Source of the DNA: Macrotrachela quadricornifera
Taxonomy: Eukaryota; Rotifera; Eurotatoria; Philodinida; Philodinidae
Length of the DNA: 64,000 bases
Assembly: GCA_022393335.1 (NCBI GenBank)
Contig: JAJEKB010021088.1
Span: 395,700 to 459,699 of the forward strand
Direction: 5' to 3'
The position numbers were made by a program, and so were the translations under genes. Each line of letters opens with the position of its first letter. Positions within the stretch are counted from its first letter, which is position 1. Under the pieces are notes generated by a model, which did not search any database, was not told the DNA's origin, and worked only from the letters and a program-made list of their open reading frames with translations. Of the stretch, positions 36,675-49,181 are shown piece by piece.

Positions 36675-38460
36675 ACCACTATCTGTTTAAATCAAATTCA
36701 ACAACAAACAAAAAGATACGTAGAAGAGCAATTGGTTAATGAAGATGAACACCAACAAGATGACGATTCTGCTAATCTAATTGTCTTTATTAACATGCTT
36801 TCTTCAACAACAAAGCCTATTATTTCAGTTAGTGATGTTATGCACTTGTCACATTCACAAACAACAGTTAATGAATAGCCTGATAGTGGTAAATAATAGC
36901 ATAGACAGTGATCCATTAAAGAAAAATGATTGACACTAAAGGGTCTTGAAAAAATCTTGCTAACAAACAACTTCCTGGTCATCAATATGACTGTTCTCGT
37001 TTTCAATTGTCGCAATCGATTAAAGCAAAGTTAGAGCTTGAAATATTGCGCAAATCTAAATCTTGAAAGAATGACTGATATTTTTGACTGACTCATCTTC
37101 CAATAGAGATGTATTTTATCTTATTAACGATAATCGGAAAAAAATTTTATTGGAACATCAATTTAGATCTATATTTTCAAATATATTTCTACATTTCATT
37201 TTAGGAAATAAGCGTAAACGTTCGAGTAGTGCAGACTCAATAATAAAATATAGCGAACTTGATCATCTTTTGTTAATATAGTTTTGAGAAAAACGTACTT
37301 TTATTGATCCATAAATTGTTGACACAATAAGACGTGAAAAGGTAACTTTTCGTCAATTCAATTTATCTCTTTAAAAATCAAAAAGAAATCGAACACTTTC
37401 ATTATCAGACGTGTATCCTCTTGTTAATAAATTTTATGATTATATTCGTCGACCTAGTACTTGGGTTTCTAATCGATGTCCCATGAGAGCATTTCTCCTA
37501 CGACATAAGTGTAACATTGATGAACGTCCATTAACTTTATTTAGCGATTAATCGAAATTATCGATATATGATATTGAAGGATATATTAGCAACAAATATT
37601 TTATTACTGTTATATTAACTATTTTTGCCAAAGATAATACACGAGTCGAACAAGTATTACTTCTCAAGAGCAAACAAGAAGTTTCGGCTAATGAGAAAGT
37701 TCAATATGCTAAAAATGTTCGAGTCTATTTGACTCCAGAAGTCGTCAACAATCGTATTACAATGAATAGTTAAGTTAGATAACGAAGAAAAAGAAATATA
37801 AAATTCATTCGAATCAGATTAGTAATATGCCAGTTTTGAATTCAACTTTTAGTTGCTTTTATTTTGTTTTCTCTTGTAGAAGAAATTGCTAAATAAATAC
37901 TTTTTTTTACTATATTGTACTTCTTACAAGAATAAGAATAAAAATAGAGTTGTTCATCTTTTTATTTGATCAAGTTTCTGATAGAACATTCAAACATAAA
38001 TTATTGAAATGATTGCTTCTAATATTCATGTGATGAAAAGTATATTCACTACCTTTATTCAATTACTCATCTTGATGATCAATTGATTCGATTATGACGA
38101 AAGAAAAATATTGTTGTTGCAATATTACCTAAAGGATATAGTATGTACATTCTAAAGAATATATCAAAAAAGCTAGTAGTCCTTCAAAGATGAAGCTTAG
38201 TGCTTTCCAATCAAGAATTTGATGTACACATCTTACATTCGATGCATGGAAACGAACATTTGCTTCTATTGATTTCAGTATAAGTTTTCTAGAAATTGGA
38301 TACACATGGATCATTAATGTTACTCTATATTTACGATCTAATTTATCGTAATTTGACTGATTCAACTAAAGACAATGACACACTAGTATTGAAGAAACAA
38401 ATGATGAAAATGAAATATACATCAATATCACGAACAAAATGGCTAATAAATAGTTAAAGT
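36675..38460 (+). pseudogene. Decayed reading frame of an unidentified (probably mobile) element
   Basis: Several plus-strand stretches look like true protein sequence interrupted by stops and frameshifts. 36675-36880 contains KRYVEEQLVNEDEHQQDD and VSDVMHLSHSQTTVNE. 37084-37281 is open. 37350-37773 reads about 140 codons with only two TAA stops, including YDYIRRPSTWVSNRCPMRAF and NVRVYLTPEVVNN. Weaker fragments continue to about 38460. I recognise no family. The decay pattern and repeat-rich setting suggest an old transposon gene rather than a host gene. Confidence 0.45.
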
Positions 38461-38836
38461 TAAATAAGTTTTGGAAAAAAAGCAGTCATATTAGAAGACC
38501 AATTCGAAACAAGTGATGTGAATTTTCATAATAAAAAATCATGACCTTCTAATCCAGGAAGGAGTTTAACAAAAAAAAATTATTATTGGAACTAAATCAG
38601 GATTTTTAATTGAGCACTGAATTTATTAAGTTTGTCAATGTACTATAAAGAAGAAAGAATCTTCAAAATTTCCTCCCACAAATGATTCACACGCCTGACA
38701 TGTCATCTCGTTTTATCTTATTCGTGATTTAAATAGACCTCGATCGAAATGAAAATAAAATGACGTCACTACAAACAGATCAACACAATATATATATATA
38801 TATGCATATATTCTTCTCATCATCAAAAGAAAAAGA

Positions 38837-39118
38837 ATGAATTCAAACAAATCAGATGAACTTTCACCACCACCACCACCGTATACTTATGCAACAGCAC
38901 AACCAACTCATTCATTTACTAATCCATTTTCATCTAATGAATCTTCACAATTACCTTTGGATAAAAATGAGTTTCAAACAACATCATTATCAATTAAGAA
39001 TACTGATGATACTTCATGTGCTTCATTTTGTTGCGACGTTGTGAAATATTGTGGGACAAGAGTTGAATGTATTTTATGTTGTATTTCGTGTACTTTATGT
39101 TTCTCAGCATGTAATTAA
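38837..39118 (+). CDS. Small Pro-rich, Cys-rich protein (93 aa)
   Basis: Single-exon frame with ATG at 38837 and TAA at 39116-39118. The N-terminal half is polar with a PPPPPYTYA stretch that could serve as a WW- or SH3-type ligand. The last 30 residues are Cys-rich and hydrophobic (FCCDVVKYCGTRVECILCCI), resembling the C-terminal membrane-anchoring modules of CYSTM-type small proteins. An (AT)n TATA-like run at 38790-38813 lies about 25-45 bases upstream, and AAATTAAAAATAAAA follows the stop. Probably an expressed small membrane-associated protein; exact family uncertain. Confidence 0.55.
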   Translation: MNSNKSDELSPPPPPYTYATAQPTHSFTNPFSSNESSQLPLDKNEFQTTSLSIKNTDDTSCASFCCDVVKYCGTRVECILCCISCTLCFSACN

Positions 39119-41021
39119 TAGCCTTATATTAAAAAAATATTTTACATTTGTAAGTTACATATTATTAATTTTTAAATTAAAAATAAAACAAAAAAGAGTT
39201 ATCCTTCAGTAATTGAGAACAAGAGCGTTAATTTTATTTTAGTGGCATAGCAAAAAAAATAATTAAAGAAAGTCAATAGATTTTTTTCGCATCAGAATAA
39301 GTGCTAGGTTTTCTAATAGTCTGAAACACATGCCGAAAATTTTGCAACATTCGAAAGTATTGAAAATATCCAATTTACCAAGTATCCATAATAAAATCGA
39401 ATTATCTTCAGTTGGAAATTCTATGCTTATTGAGAAATGATTATCTTCATAGAATTACATGCTTGAAAATTGTTCTAGTCCCATGAAACTCCTAATGGAG
39501 TTCCTATCCTTGCTGTTACATCGCTTTACATTTTTTCTAAAACCCAAACCATACCATTTTACGATTAAAAAATTTATGAGAAAGGAGGGCATTGCACCTT
39601 CGTGCTCTCCTTCAATAGCTATGTGACTATTTTGTTTATAAACGTTGTGAGCAATGGTATTATTGATTTTAAATACATCACTTTCAAATGAATTCATCTT
39701 TACGCTCTTTTAAATATTTGACATGACTTTTTTCATTCATGAATTGTATGATACATCTCATCAAGTAGTCATATAAGTAGTGAAAATCTGAGAGGTAATA
39801 AATTGGTTAGATTTTAATATTTAAATTAATGATCAATCTATAAAAATCTTGATACATCCGATAATTTTGCACGGACATAGTATATTTGACGAGATTATGT
39901 GATAATTTGATAAATTTTGAATTAATTACCTTAAATCGTTTGCAAAATATAGTAATCTTGGTAGTGAATTTCAAATTTATTTTATTTAATTGTTATATAA
40001 TGTGTAATAAAGCATTTTTCATATATCTTAACTTGATAAATTGATAAAGACTTTTAAGTAATTAAATTACATGATAAGCAGAAATAGATAGAGTTTATTT
40101 CTACTTGTTAATAGCGGAAAAGAATCAAATGTAAAGAGATATGTAAATGTATTTCTTGCAAGTTTCTAAAAGCAAATATATGGATTGAATTTAATAGAAT
40201 TATCGGAAACTAAATGAAAAAATTTTTAGAATAAACAAGATAGAAAAAAGCAATTATTTTTTTCTGAATCCTATTTTTAACAAGATACGTGCATGTATTC
40301 GTGTTACGTTCAAGACGATTCATCTTATTCTAATAATTAATTAATCATACAACAGTGTTTCGCTTAGTAAGAAAACACAATCTGTAAAACTAGTGCCCTC
40401 TTGGAAGCAAAAATGACAAATAATCTTGCGAAACTATTCCACAATTGTTTAGATTCTCTAAAATTGATGTAAATAATCTCAGATTAACCGTACTTTTATG
40501 AAAAATGAAGCATTATTCGAAGCAAATGTAAATATCTATGTAAAAATAACAACTAATTTTGCCATGTTTTGTAATGAGTCATTGCTAAAATGTCTTTCGC
40601 AGTCTGTGCCGAAAGAGAAGAATGAGTCTGAATTTCTACCTCTATACACTTTAAGATTTCTTTTAGATCGTTTATATCATAAATAACAGTGACTATTATA
40701 GAAAGATTGATAAATTAAATAATTTCATTTTGATTGAATAAAGAATATATATTCAGTAATTTTTACTTTTAGTTTCGATATATTTTTATAAATAACAAAA
40801 AAAAACAAAAGAAGACAAATGAAAAGAATAACTTTGAAACAATAGTCATATTACATTTTTTATTTGGTTTCGGAAGATCTATCAATATGATTTCTTTTTT
40901 TTTGTCAAAATAATAACTCGACAACTAAAAAACAAAAATGAAAATGGAAACAAAATAATTAATCATACACCACCGGTAATAGATAATAAAAAGAGAATAA
41001 TAAATATATGTAACATATCAT
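39119..41021. other. intergenic, AT-rich
   Basis: No gene supported; frames at 39697-39455 and 40498-40686 are unconvincing. Confidence 0.4.
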
Positions 41022-44000
41022 TTAATTTTCATCTTTTGTTTCTAGCCTTTTTTCTGTATATTTTCGAGTATCAGTAGTTGATATTTGTTCTTGATCATTT
41101 TCTTCAATATTAGTATTAATCTCAACAGGACCTTCAAATGTTTGTTCTTGTCCATTAGTTACATTTGAATAAATCGATTGATTAACAGCAAGAAGTGCTG
41201 CTCGAACTACTTTATCAAGTGCTGAACGATAAGCTTCAATATTATTTGATTGAATATCAAAATTTATTGCTGTTAAATTCAGACTAGCAAATAATTCTGA
41301 AGTTATTTCTTCGGCAGTTTTATTGCCATCTAAAATAAATATTACAAAAATTTTTTATTCAAATATATTTTGATATTTTAACAATTTGTAAAGAATTTTC
41401 TACAGATATGATTTCATGTGAAAAAAAAATATTGTATGATATTACGTACCACTAGATCTATCTATGAATGAAAATTCAAGTCTAAATACGAACTTTCGAT
41501 TTTTGTGTATATACTCAGGTATAGTCTGAAATTTCAATAAAACGACTCGGGACTTTTTCTAGTCTCACTAGGATCTATTTATACACAAAGTAACAGCTTA
41601 AAAACGATTTATAAGTTGGTGATCGTTCCTCGTAAGTCGAATAATCCATTTTTTTTTGATTAATTATTCAATAGATTATAATCTTACCAGTATCAATAAC
41701 ATGTTCAAATTGAATCAATGATTGTTTTTTTATATTTTCAATATCAATATGATTATCATCTCGATAAATAGATAATTCTAATTGTTTTAATTTCATTGGT
41801 ATAATTGAACATATATTTTTCTTTTTATACCAATTTATTTTTCCATAAATCCATTTTTCACTTGTTTGTTGATAATTTCCAATAAGATTTTCTAATAATT
41901 CGATTTGTTCATAAAAACTTTCTTTAAAATATTTTTCATCACCAATATAAACAATTAAATTTGGTTGTTTTGATAATAAATGTAATAATTGAAATGCTTC
42001 ATCTTTAAACATTAAAACAAATGGAATATTAACATTATTATTTCCATCACCAGTCATAGAAAATATTGCACCATTTGATGATTTTAATGATGTATTATGA
42101 TCAATAACAATTCCACCTATTGATTGTGCATATTCTAATTGACGAGCTTTATCAATAAACATACAATCACCACGACGAATAATACCAATACGTGAAGATA
42201 AATAAGAAGATGAAAATAATTTTGAACAAGCAGAAAATGGTTGTGCAACATATAATTGAGCAAATATCTAAATAGAAAAAAAAATAAAGAATATTTTTAA
42301 AATTTATTAAATAAATAAATTTTTTTTACTCCTAGTTTTCCATGTAATTGTTTTCCAAATTGAGCCGAACCAACAGTAAATTTAATTGATTTTGTTAATG
42401 ATGGAATTACTAATGGAATAATTGTTAATGGTAAATGATGATTAGTTTCGGATGATGATTGTCCTTTTTCATTAGTATTTTTCATTAATTCCATCATTTC
42501 TTGTATAAAAATTAGACCATCATTAGCATCTTCATTTGATGCAGCATTAGCAGAATTATGAATTAATTGAACACCTAAATAAAGAAAAAAAATCAAAGAT
42601 GAAGAAGAAGATGGATATTTAATTATTTACGTCCATCAGACATTGTTTGAATTTGTATACCCATTTGTGCTAATTGAGCAACATGTTGAGGATCACCAGC
42701 TGTAAATTCAGATGCAGTTAAACGACGATATGATTCACTACAAAAAAAATAAAATTATCATATATGTATTAATATTAAAAAATAAAATTACTTTTTTGGT
42801 CGTTTTTCAAATTCAATTGATGATGTTGTTGTTACTGTTTCAGTCATATCTTGATCACCACGAATATTTTTTCGTAATTGTTCTTTATATTTATGTGATT
42901 TAAATTGATCATCCATAGCTGGACATTGATTATATTTAGCTCGTTTTTCATTTAATCTTTCTTTTAATAAAAGATTTTTTTGTTCATATAAACGTGCTGA
43001 TATTGTAGTTTTTTCATCAAATTCAGCACGTAATGTATCATTTATATTAAATAATAATAAATTAAGTGGTAATATATGTGCTTCAGTTGTAAATATAAAT
43101 TGATCTATATCCATATAACGATGTGGAACAGTATCAAATAATAAATAAAGATATTTAAATGTTTCAGCTAATACAAATGAATCCATACGATCTTCATGTT
43201 GACCTGTAGATACATCAGATAATGCAGCATAACCACATGGAACACGAGCATGTTTTTCTAAATTTGTTAATATTGTACGACCAACTTCAAGATAATGAGG
43301 ATCATCAGTAGCCTAGAAAAATAAAAATTACCGATTTTTTTATAATTTTTAACTTTACCTTATAAAGAAAATATGTGGATTCAACAAATTCTGGTCTTAA
43401 TGGATGTGAATTCCAATGTATTCTATAATCAGTTGTAAAAGCTTCAGGTAAAAATTTATGTTTTTTAACAACTTGATAAAGCATTTCATGTAATTCAATA
43501 GCTGGTTTTAAATCTCCCGTCATAACTTGTAATCCAGGCCAAAATGCTAATAATGCATCCATATGATTTTTAGCTAAACGATATGGTTGATGCATATGTA
43601 CATTAACCATAGCAACACCTTGTTGTACATAAGACATTATAGATGAATAATGTTCTTGAAAACGTGATAAATAATCATAATTTTCTTCACCTAATAAAAC
43701 ATATGCTTTAAATAAATATTCATAATATGAATCAATACCAGCACCAATGCCTGATTCTCGTACAACCCAATCACCTGAATGTACATTAAGTATAGTACCC
43801 ATTAAATTTGATTGTCTATGACGTCTTTCCCATAAATAAGACATAGCACGATCAGCATATTGTTCAAATAAATAATTTCCTGTTAAACGTGATAATGTTG
43901 CCCATTCTAATATTAATGTACCAGCACATGCTGTACATGTAAAACGTTCACGTTCACTTTTTGATAATGTTAAATCAATACCATAACGAAGATTAACACG

Positions 44001-44830
44001 TGGTAATGGTAAGCCACTTGTTGTATTAAATGCTGGTAATAAACGTATACCTAAATCATGTGCTAAAACTAATAATTCATCACGATACCAAGATAAACGT
44101 AATGGATGATGTGAATTAATATATTTTGCTGCTATATGACCACCAAGAAGACCACTAAAACAAAATAATTTTTATGAAAAAAAAAACGATATTCGATATT
44201 TTAAATTAATAAAATTACCCAATCATACGAATATTTGTTTCAAAAACTGAAACAATAACATCACGATCAAATGAAACATGTTGAACTACTTGACGAACAG
44301 CATGTTCAAATTCATCAAACATTCCAAGCACCTAAAAATAAAAATAAATAATTAATTTAAAATATTTTCATATAATTTACTGCTAATGTATCCAAACTAT
44401 CAACAAGTGTTAAAGAAAAACTAAAATAATACATAAATATTTAAATATATTAATAACAAAAAAAAAAATGGTTGTTTTTTTTTTGCTTATTTACTTTCCA
44501 AGAGCATCATCAATATCACCTCGAGATGGTTCTGAACCACGATATCGTCCTTTACAACTAAAAATAAAAACATTATGTATTCATTTAATCTTATAAAATA
44601 ATTTTTTTTTTCGTACCTCAATGGCATTAATTCATCAGCAGGATATGCATATTTCTATTAAAAAAAAAATCAAATATTATTAATTAAATAAATAAAATTC
44701 TTACCATATAAGATCCAAAACCATGCTTAAACATTTCAATAACTTGTAAACGTAATTGAGCTTTTTCTTCTGGTAACATACCAGCAATAATTGATATAAA
44801 GCAAAGTATTTGAAAAATTTTGATAAGCAT
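41022..44830 (-). CDS. EDEM3: ER degradation-enhancing alpha-mannosidase-like protein 3
   Basis: Eleven exons: 44830-44705, 44654-44617, 44557-44495, 44420-44381, 44331-44219, 44154-43359, 43312-42792, 42737-42631, 42574-42330, 42267-41688 and 41329-41022. Together they total 2937 nt in frame, or 978 aa. It trims mannose from misfolded glycoproteins in the ER to mark them for ER-associated degradation. Residues 1-18 form a signal peptide. The GH47 domain fills roughly 40-490, with [35 protein letters not shown] and [23 protein letters not shown] domain follows ([34 protein letters not shown]), as in EDEM3. The protein ends KDEN, a variant of the KDEL retrieval signal of vertebrate EDEM3. The first introns are 40-65 nt. 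Confidence 0.92.
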
Positions 44831-46175
44831 TTTATTTGATTAAAAACTTTTAATAAAAATACTAAATATATAAAATAAAAATAAAAAAATAATATTTTCT
44901 TTTTTTCTTCAACATACATAATTTGCGTATTTTAGTTTAGTAGAAAAGAATAATATAAATATTACATATTCATTATAATAGGCATGATAAATGCAAATAA
45001 AGACACCACATGTTTAATTTTTCGCCTTTAAGATGATTCTATAAAGAGAAAAGTGATACTTATATAATCATCTAGAAAACTATTAAAAATCTTAAGTCGT
45101 GGACAAAAAATATTTTTTATTATTATGATGATGAATGAATATATAAACCAATTAACTTACAAATAGGAAGGTTTTATGAAAGATGTCATGTTAATACAGA
45201 TATTTTTTATTCGTTTTAAGGACAAATTTAGAAGTCATTAATCATTTAATAACAAAACTAATATTAAATTTTTTAACTAATACAAAATTATTCTTTAATA
45301 ACAAACATATTGTTTTTCTCTTCTATATTCTTTGGTTTAAAATAATCTATAGATACTTATATGGTCACTGTATTTGTACATATTTTACAATCACATGTTT
45401 TGCTTCATTGCTCATGTGAAATAGTACAATTTATTGGATAAGTGATTCAGTAAAAAGAATAACGCTGATGAAAGTTATAACTACATAAAATAATATCATA
45501 AATGATTTCTATAGAAATTAATAATTCTAAAGTTAACTTTTTGTCCTTTTTAGCAGACATTTATTATCTCGATAAATATATACGTCCATTTCCTAATATT
45601 GAAGAATTTAATTTTGCGGAAAACTTGTTATTATACTTGAAAAATAACTCATCTATTAAAATTTTTTCCTTTCTTCGTAAGATCTTTTTTCTACATGATA
45701 AAAGAATACAAATCAAAAAATGATTAAAATACGAATGCTTTTTTATTATCAATTACAATCATCATAGTTTGACAAAATCTAATAAAATAAAGAAATTTAA
45801 TATGCCATCAGTTGCCTATAGGACTGTTCTGATTGTTAAAAGAAAATGATTGAGTTTCGTAATATTTAGAAAAGATATCAATTCAAAATTAATTAGATAA
45901 TGTTCATTTATATATAACGTAAAAAAGAATATTTGTATTCATCTTCAGATTACATTATAATATCTGTTACAAATCTTTCGAATGTTTGCTTTTCAATAGT
46001 AATATTTGTTGAGTTATAGTGCCATTTCAACTCACGACATATAATTATATATATGTCAGTAATTGAGTACTCAATTCACTACGAAAATATTTTAAAATAG
46101 AAATAATTACAACTATCTATTGGGTAGTTAAAGCTAATTTCATTAAAATATCTATTAGATGTGTCAGTTTAAAAT
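44831..46175. other. intergenic
   Basis: No supported gene; the 73-codon frame at 45502 is AT-driven. Confidence 0.4.
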
Positions 46176-46985
46176 TTAGGAGTTAGGTTTAATAGCTGTT
46201 ATGACCATGGCACCATAATAATCTGCCAATGGATCATTTTCATCTCCTATTTTTTCACTTTGAATTTTTAATTGTTTAATACCAGCTTCTTCCATTGCTT
46301 CATATACTAATTTTTCATTTACAGGTAAACTTTCAAATCGTTCATTTCCAACCATATAATATGAGCAATTAATAACACCGAAAATAATCAATAATCCATT
46401 TGGTTTAAGTATTCGAACTAGACGTTGAATAGCTTGTTTATATGCATCATTAGTTCGACAAGCTCCTTCTAAACATTCACAACTAACAATAATATCATAT
46501 TGATTAGCTGGACCAGAAAGAATAGGACAATTTGGATTATGTACATCACATGTTGAAAGTGGATAATGACTAAGAGCTTTTCGAAGTTGATCTTCACATG
46601 TTGATAATTCACTTTCAGATATATTATGATTTTCATGAAGAATAAAACGAAAAAATGTTGTCCAATCATGTGCTTTATCAGAATGATCAAGCCAAGCTTG
46701 AATAGCTTGAAGATTAGCTGGTGTATAATCACAAAATTGAATTTTATCAATATAATGAGAAAGTGTAAATGATGGCCAAAGACTCGCTCCACCTCCAAAA
46801 TCAAGAGCTTTACCATCTTTTGGTATATGAGAAGCATTTTCATGCAAGGAATGTAAAAGACCACGTATATAATAAATATAGATAGGACTAAGTTGAGTAT
46901 ACATTGTTTTAAGATAATCATCAGGATTAAATTTAGTTATGTAAGCAGTTGAATGATGACCAGACAATGGTGATGAATCCGTCAT
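46176..46985 (-). CDS. NNMT/PNMT/TEMT-family N-methyltransferase
   Basis: Single exon, 269 aa, ATG at 46985. It belongs to the SAM-dependent small-molecule N-methyltransferases. Motif I (LDFGGGASLWPSF) binds SAM. Next is FCDYTPANLQAIQAWL, matching the YTDYxxxNLxELxKWL block of NNMT. Then IIVSCECLEGAC and the post-motif ILKPNGLLIIFGVINCSYYM, which corresponds to the LLKPGGxLV...SSYYM signature of the family. Length equals that of NNMT (about 264 aa). It acts in the cytosol. The substrate could be nicotinamide or another amine and cannot be read from the sequence. No introns, unlike several neighbours. The frame is clean and the family call is secure. Confidence 0.88.
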   Translation of the reverse strand: MTDSSPLSGHHSTAYITKFNPDDYLKTMYTQLSPIYIYYIRGLLHSLHENASHIPKDGKALDFGGGASLWPSFTLSHYIDKIQFCDYTPANLQAIQAWLDHSDKAHDWTTFFRFILHENHNISESELSTCEDQLRKALSHYPLSTCDVHNPNCPILSGPANQYDIIVSCECLEGACRTNDAYKQAIQRLVRILKPNGLLIIFGVINCSYYMVGNERFESLPVNEKLVYEAMEEAGIKQLKIQSEKIGDENDPLADYYGAMVITAIKPNS

Positions 46986-49181
46986 TTTTATAATAATTAA
47001 TTAAATCCTAGAAACTTAATATATCTATGAAAAAACAAAATTTACAATATATGAATAAAAATAACAAGTGAAATATCCATTATTATAGAGATAAATATTC
47101 GAGTTCTTCTTCTTTGTACGTCGGCTGAGCCAGTCGAACTTTCGAGTCCATATCAAAAAATGCACTAGAGAACTCGTTGAAATAGATTAGCATTTTAGGA
47201 ATTCTAATGTAAATTGTTCACATCTGTCAACACATGTAAGAATTTTATTATGCTTATTTTTTATTGACCCATGCCAATTTACTGAGGTCACTATTGATGG
47301 ATGCTACTGAGCGTACGATAATGACTATTTGAACCACTAAAATATTAAAATGAAAAAATGGCAGATAGAAGTAGATTTCTACTGCCATTAAATACTCAGA
47401 TCTGGATACTATGAAGACATGCCAATAGTATCATCATCTGTCGAAACAGGATGCTTTTCTTTCTGTTGGTCTTATATAAATTTTTACGATCATTAGAAGA
47501 TAAATTTTGATATTGATTTGTTCTTCTATACATGTTTCGTCGATTCTGTTCGTGTACTACATTTTCAAATAAACGATTCTGATTGTTCTCATTGAAATAT
47601 CGATTAATTAACTAAAAATTGGTTGTAATAAAACAGTAATTGCATGCAATCAGTCAAATTCGAGTTCATAATCAACCAAGGTTGACTTAAAGGTTTAAAA
47701 ATCTTCGATGAATATTCTTTGTGACCATATTGATTATTTTCTCATCTTAATAGAGAGATAGATAACAAATGACATTGATTATGTGTACTGATATTTAGTT
47801 GAGATAAGCTACATATACTTTTTTCACCAATCATAAAAAAAGAACACTTTTAAGCTCTGCATTAGAAAAGAGGGCATTCACCGACGGTTGTAATCCTCTT
47901 TGCCGATAGCTTGGCGAGACGCTTTAGACTGTGTGCCTTCTTTGATTCTTACACACACCTGTTAACCGTATAGAGGACAATTTATTCTTACCCGTACCCT
48001 CAAGGTTTGGGCGCCCTCCATGGCCAAAATGTGCTTTCGGCGAAAAGGATACATATTTTTTTGCCGATGTCGATCTTAACGCATATTTCGTAACCCATAG
48101 TCATATTGATCAATCTTTCACAGGATTCATTCTCAAAACTGCACCACAAATAATTCTCATTAAACGTATAATAATGCGAAAAATCTTTTCAAATAATATT
48201 AATGTCCGAACGAAAGAAATACAGGTACGCAAGAGTGATTAATATTCTATATGTAAAATAACCTTTATTGTGTTTTCCAGAAGAAAATTTTTATGAATGA
48301 AAATTTTTTTTTATTGATTTTATTAGTGTTATCCCAATGTGGATTTCAACTGATTTGGTTTAAAAAAATAAGACAAAATAGATTCGTTATTAATCTAGTA
48401 GATAACGTTGGTGAAATCGATACATGCCATAACCTTGTCGATAAATGTATTCATCTGTTTTTCTTCTTCTGAAAACTTTTCTGGATAAGAATTTAAGATT
48501 ATTGACAGGATAATTTTAACATTTCAACGCTCATTACTTTTATTCAATGCGATGAAAATTTACTCTATAACTGAAACATCTTTCTTTTTCATGCTGTATT
48601 TATACAGAAATTTTCGTTAAAATTTTGAATCTTGTAATCGAAAATTTGTACGTATGACTATACGGTCATGTTTTCTTCATTGAATTTCTCCCTATTATTA
48701 AAGAATAATATTTAATATTAAGTGAGTAGACACTTGATATAAATGTCTTATTAATTTTATAATTGATTACTCATTCAACTTAACAGTGAACCATATAGAT
48801 CAGAATACTTTTTCCGATATTTTCTAAAAATATTGATGCATGTATGAAGTTTCGTATTCGAATGATAAAATGAATTACATATGTCATTATCATTTTCATA
48901 CACATCAAACAATTGCTAAACTAACCAGGAATACGTACATGCAGTTTTATATGTAGTTCATCTCAATCCTAATATTTTCAATTAGTTAGTTTGTAATTAT
49001 TCTGTGTGTGCTCTCACAACAACAGTTAATCAACATAAATTTATCATAGAATATTCATTGTAATCATCATGTCGCTACTTTTTTAACAACTGCGTCGCAG
49101 TCGAACATATGAGCAATATCTTTATTTATTAATTTTTAGTATTAAAATTTTCTTCTAATAAATCTTGTTTTTATTATAAAT
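46986..49181. other. intergenic with a GC-richer patch
   Basis: The patch 47870-48070 (containing CCGACGGTTGTAATCC and GGGCGCCCTCCATGGCC) is markedly richer in G+C than its surroundings but fits no rRNA, tRNA or snRNA I know. The remainder is AT-rich with no gene. Confidence 0.4.

Noticed and set aside
46469..46921. 150-codon minus-strand frame
   Set aside because: Shifted-frame shadow of the methyltransferase gene.
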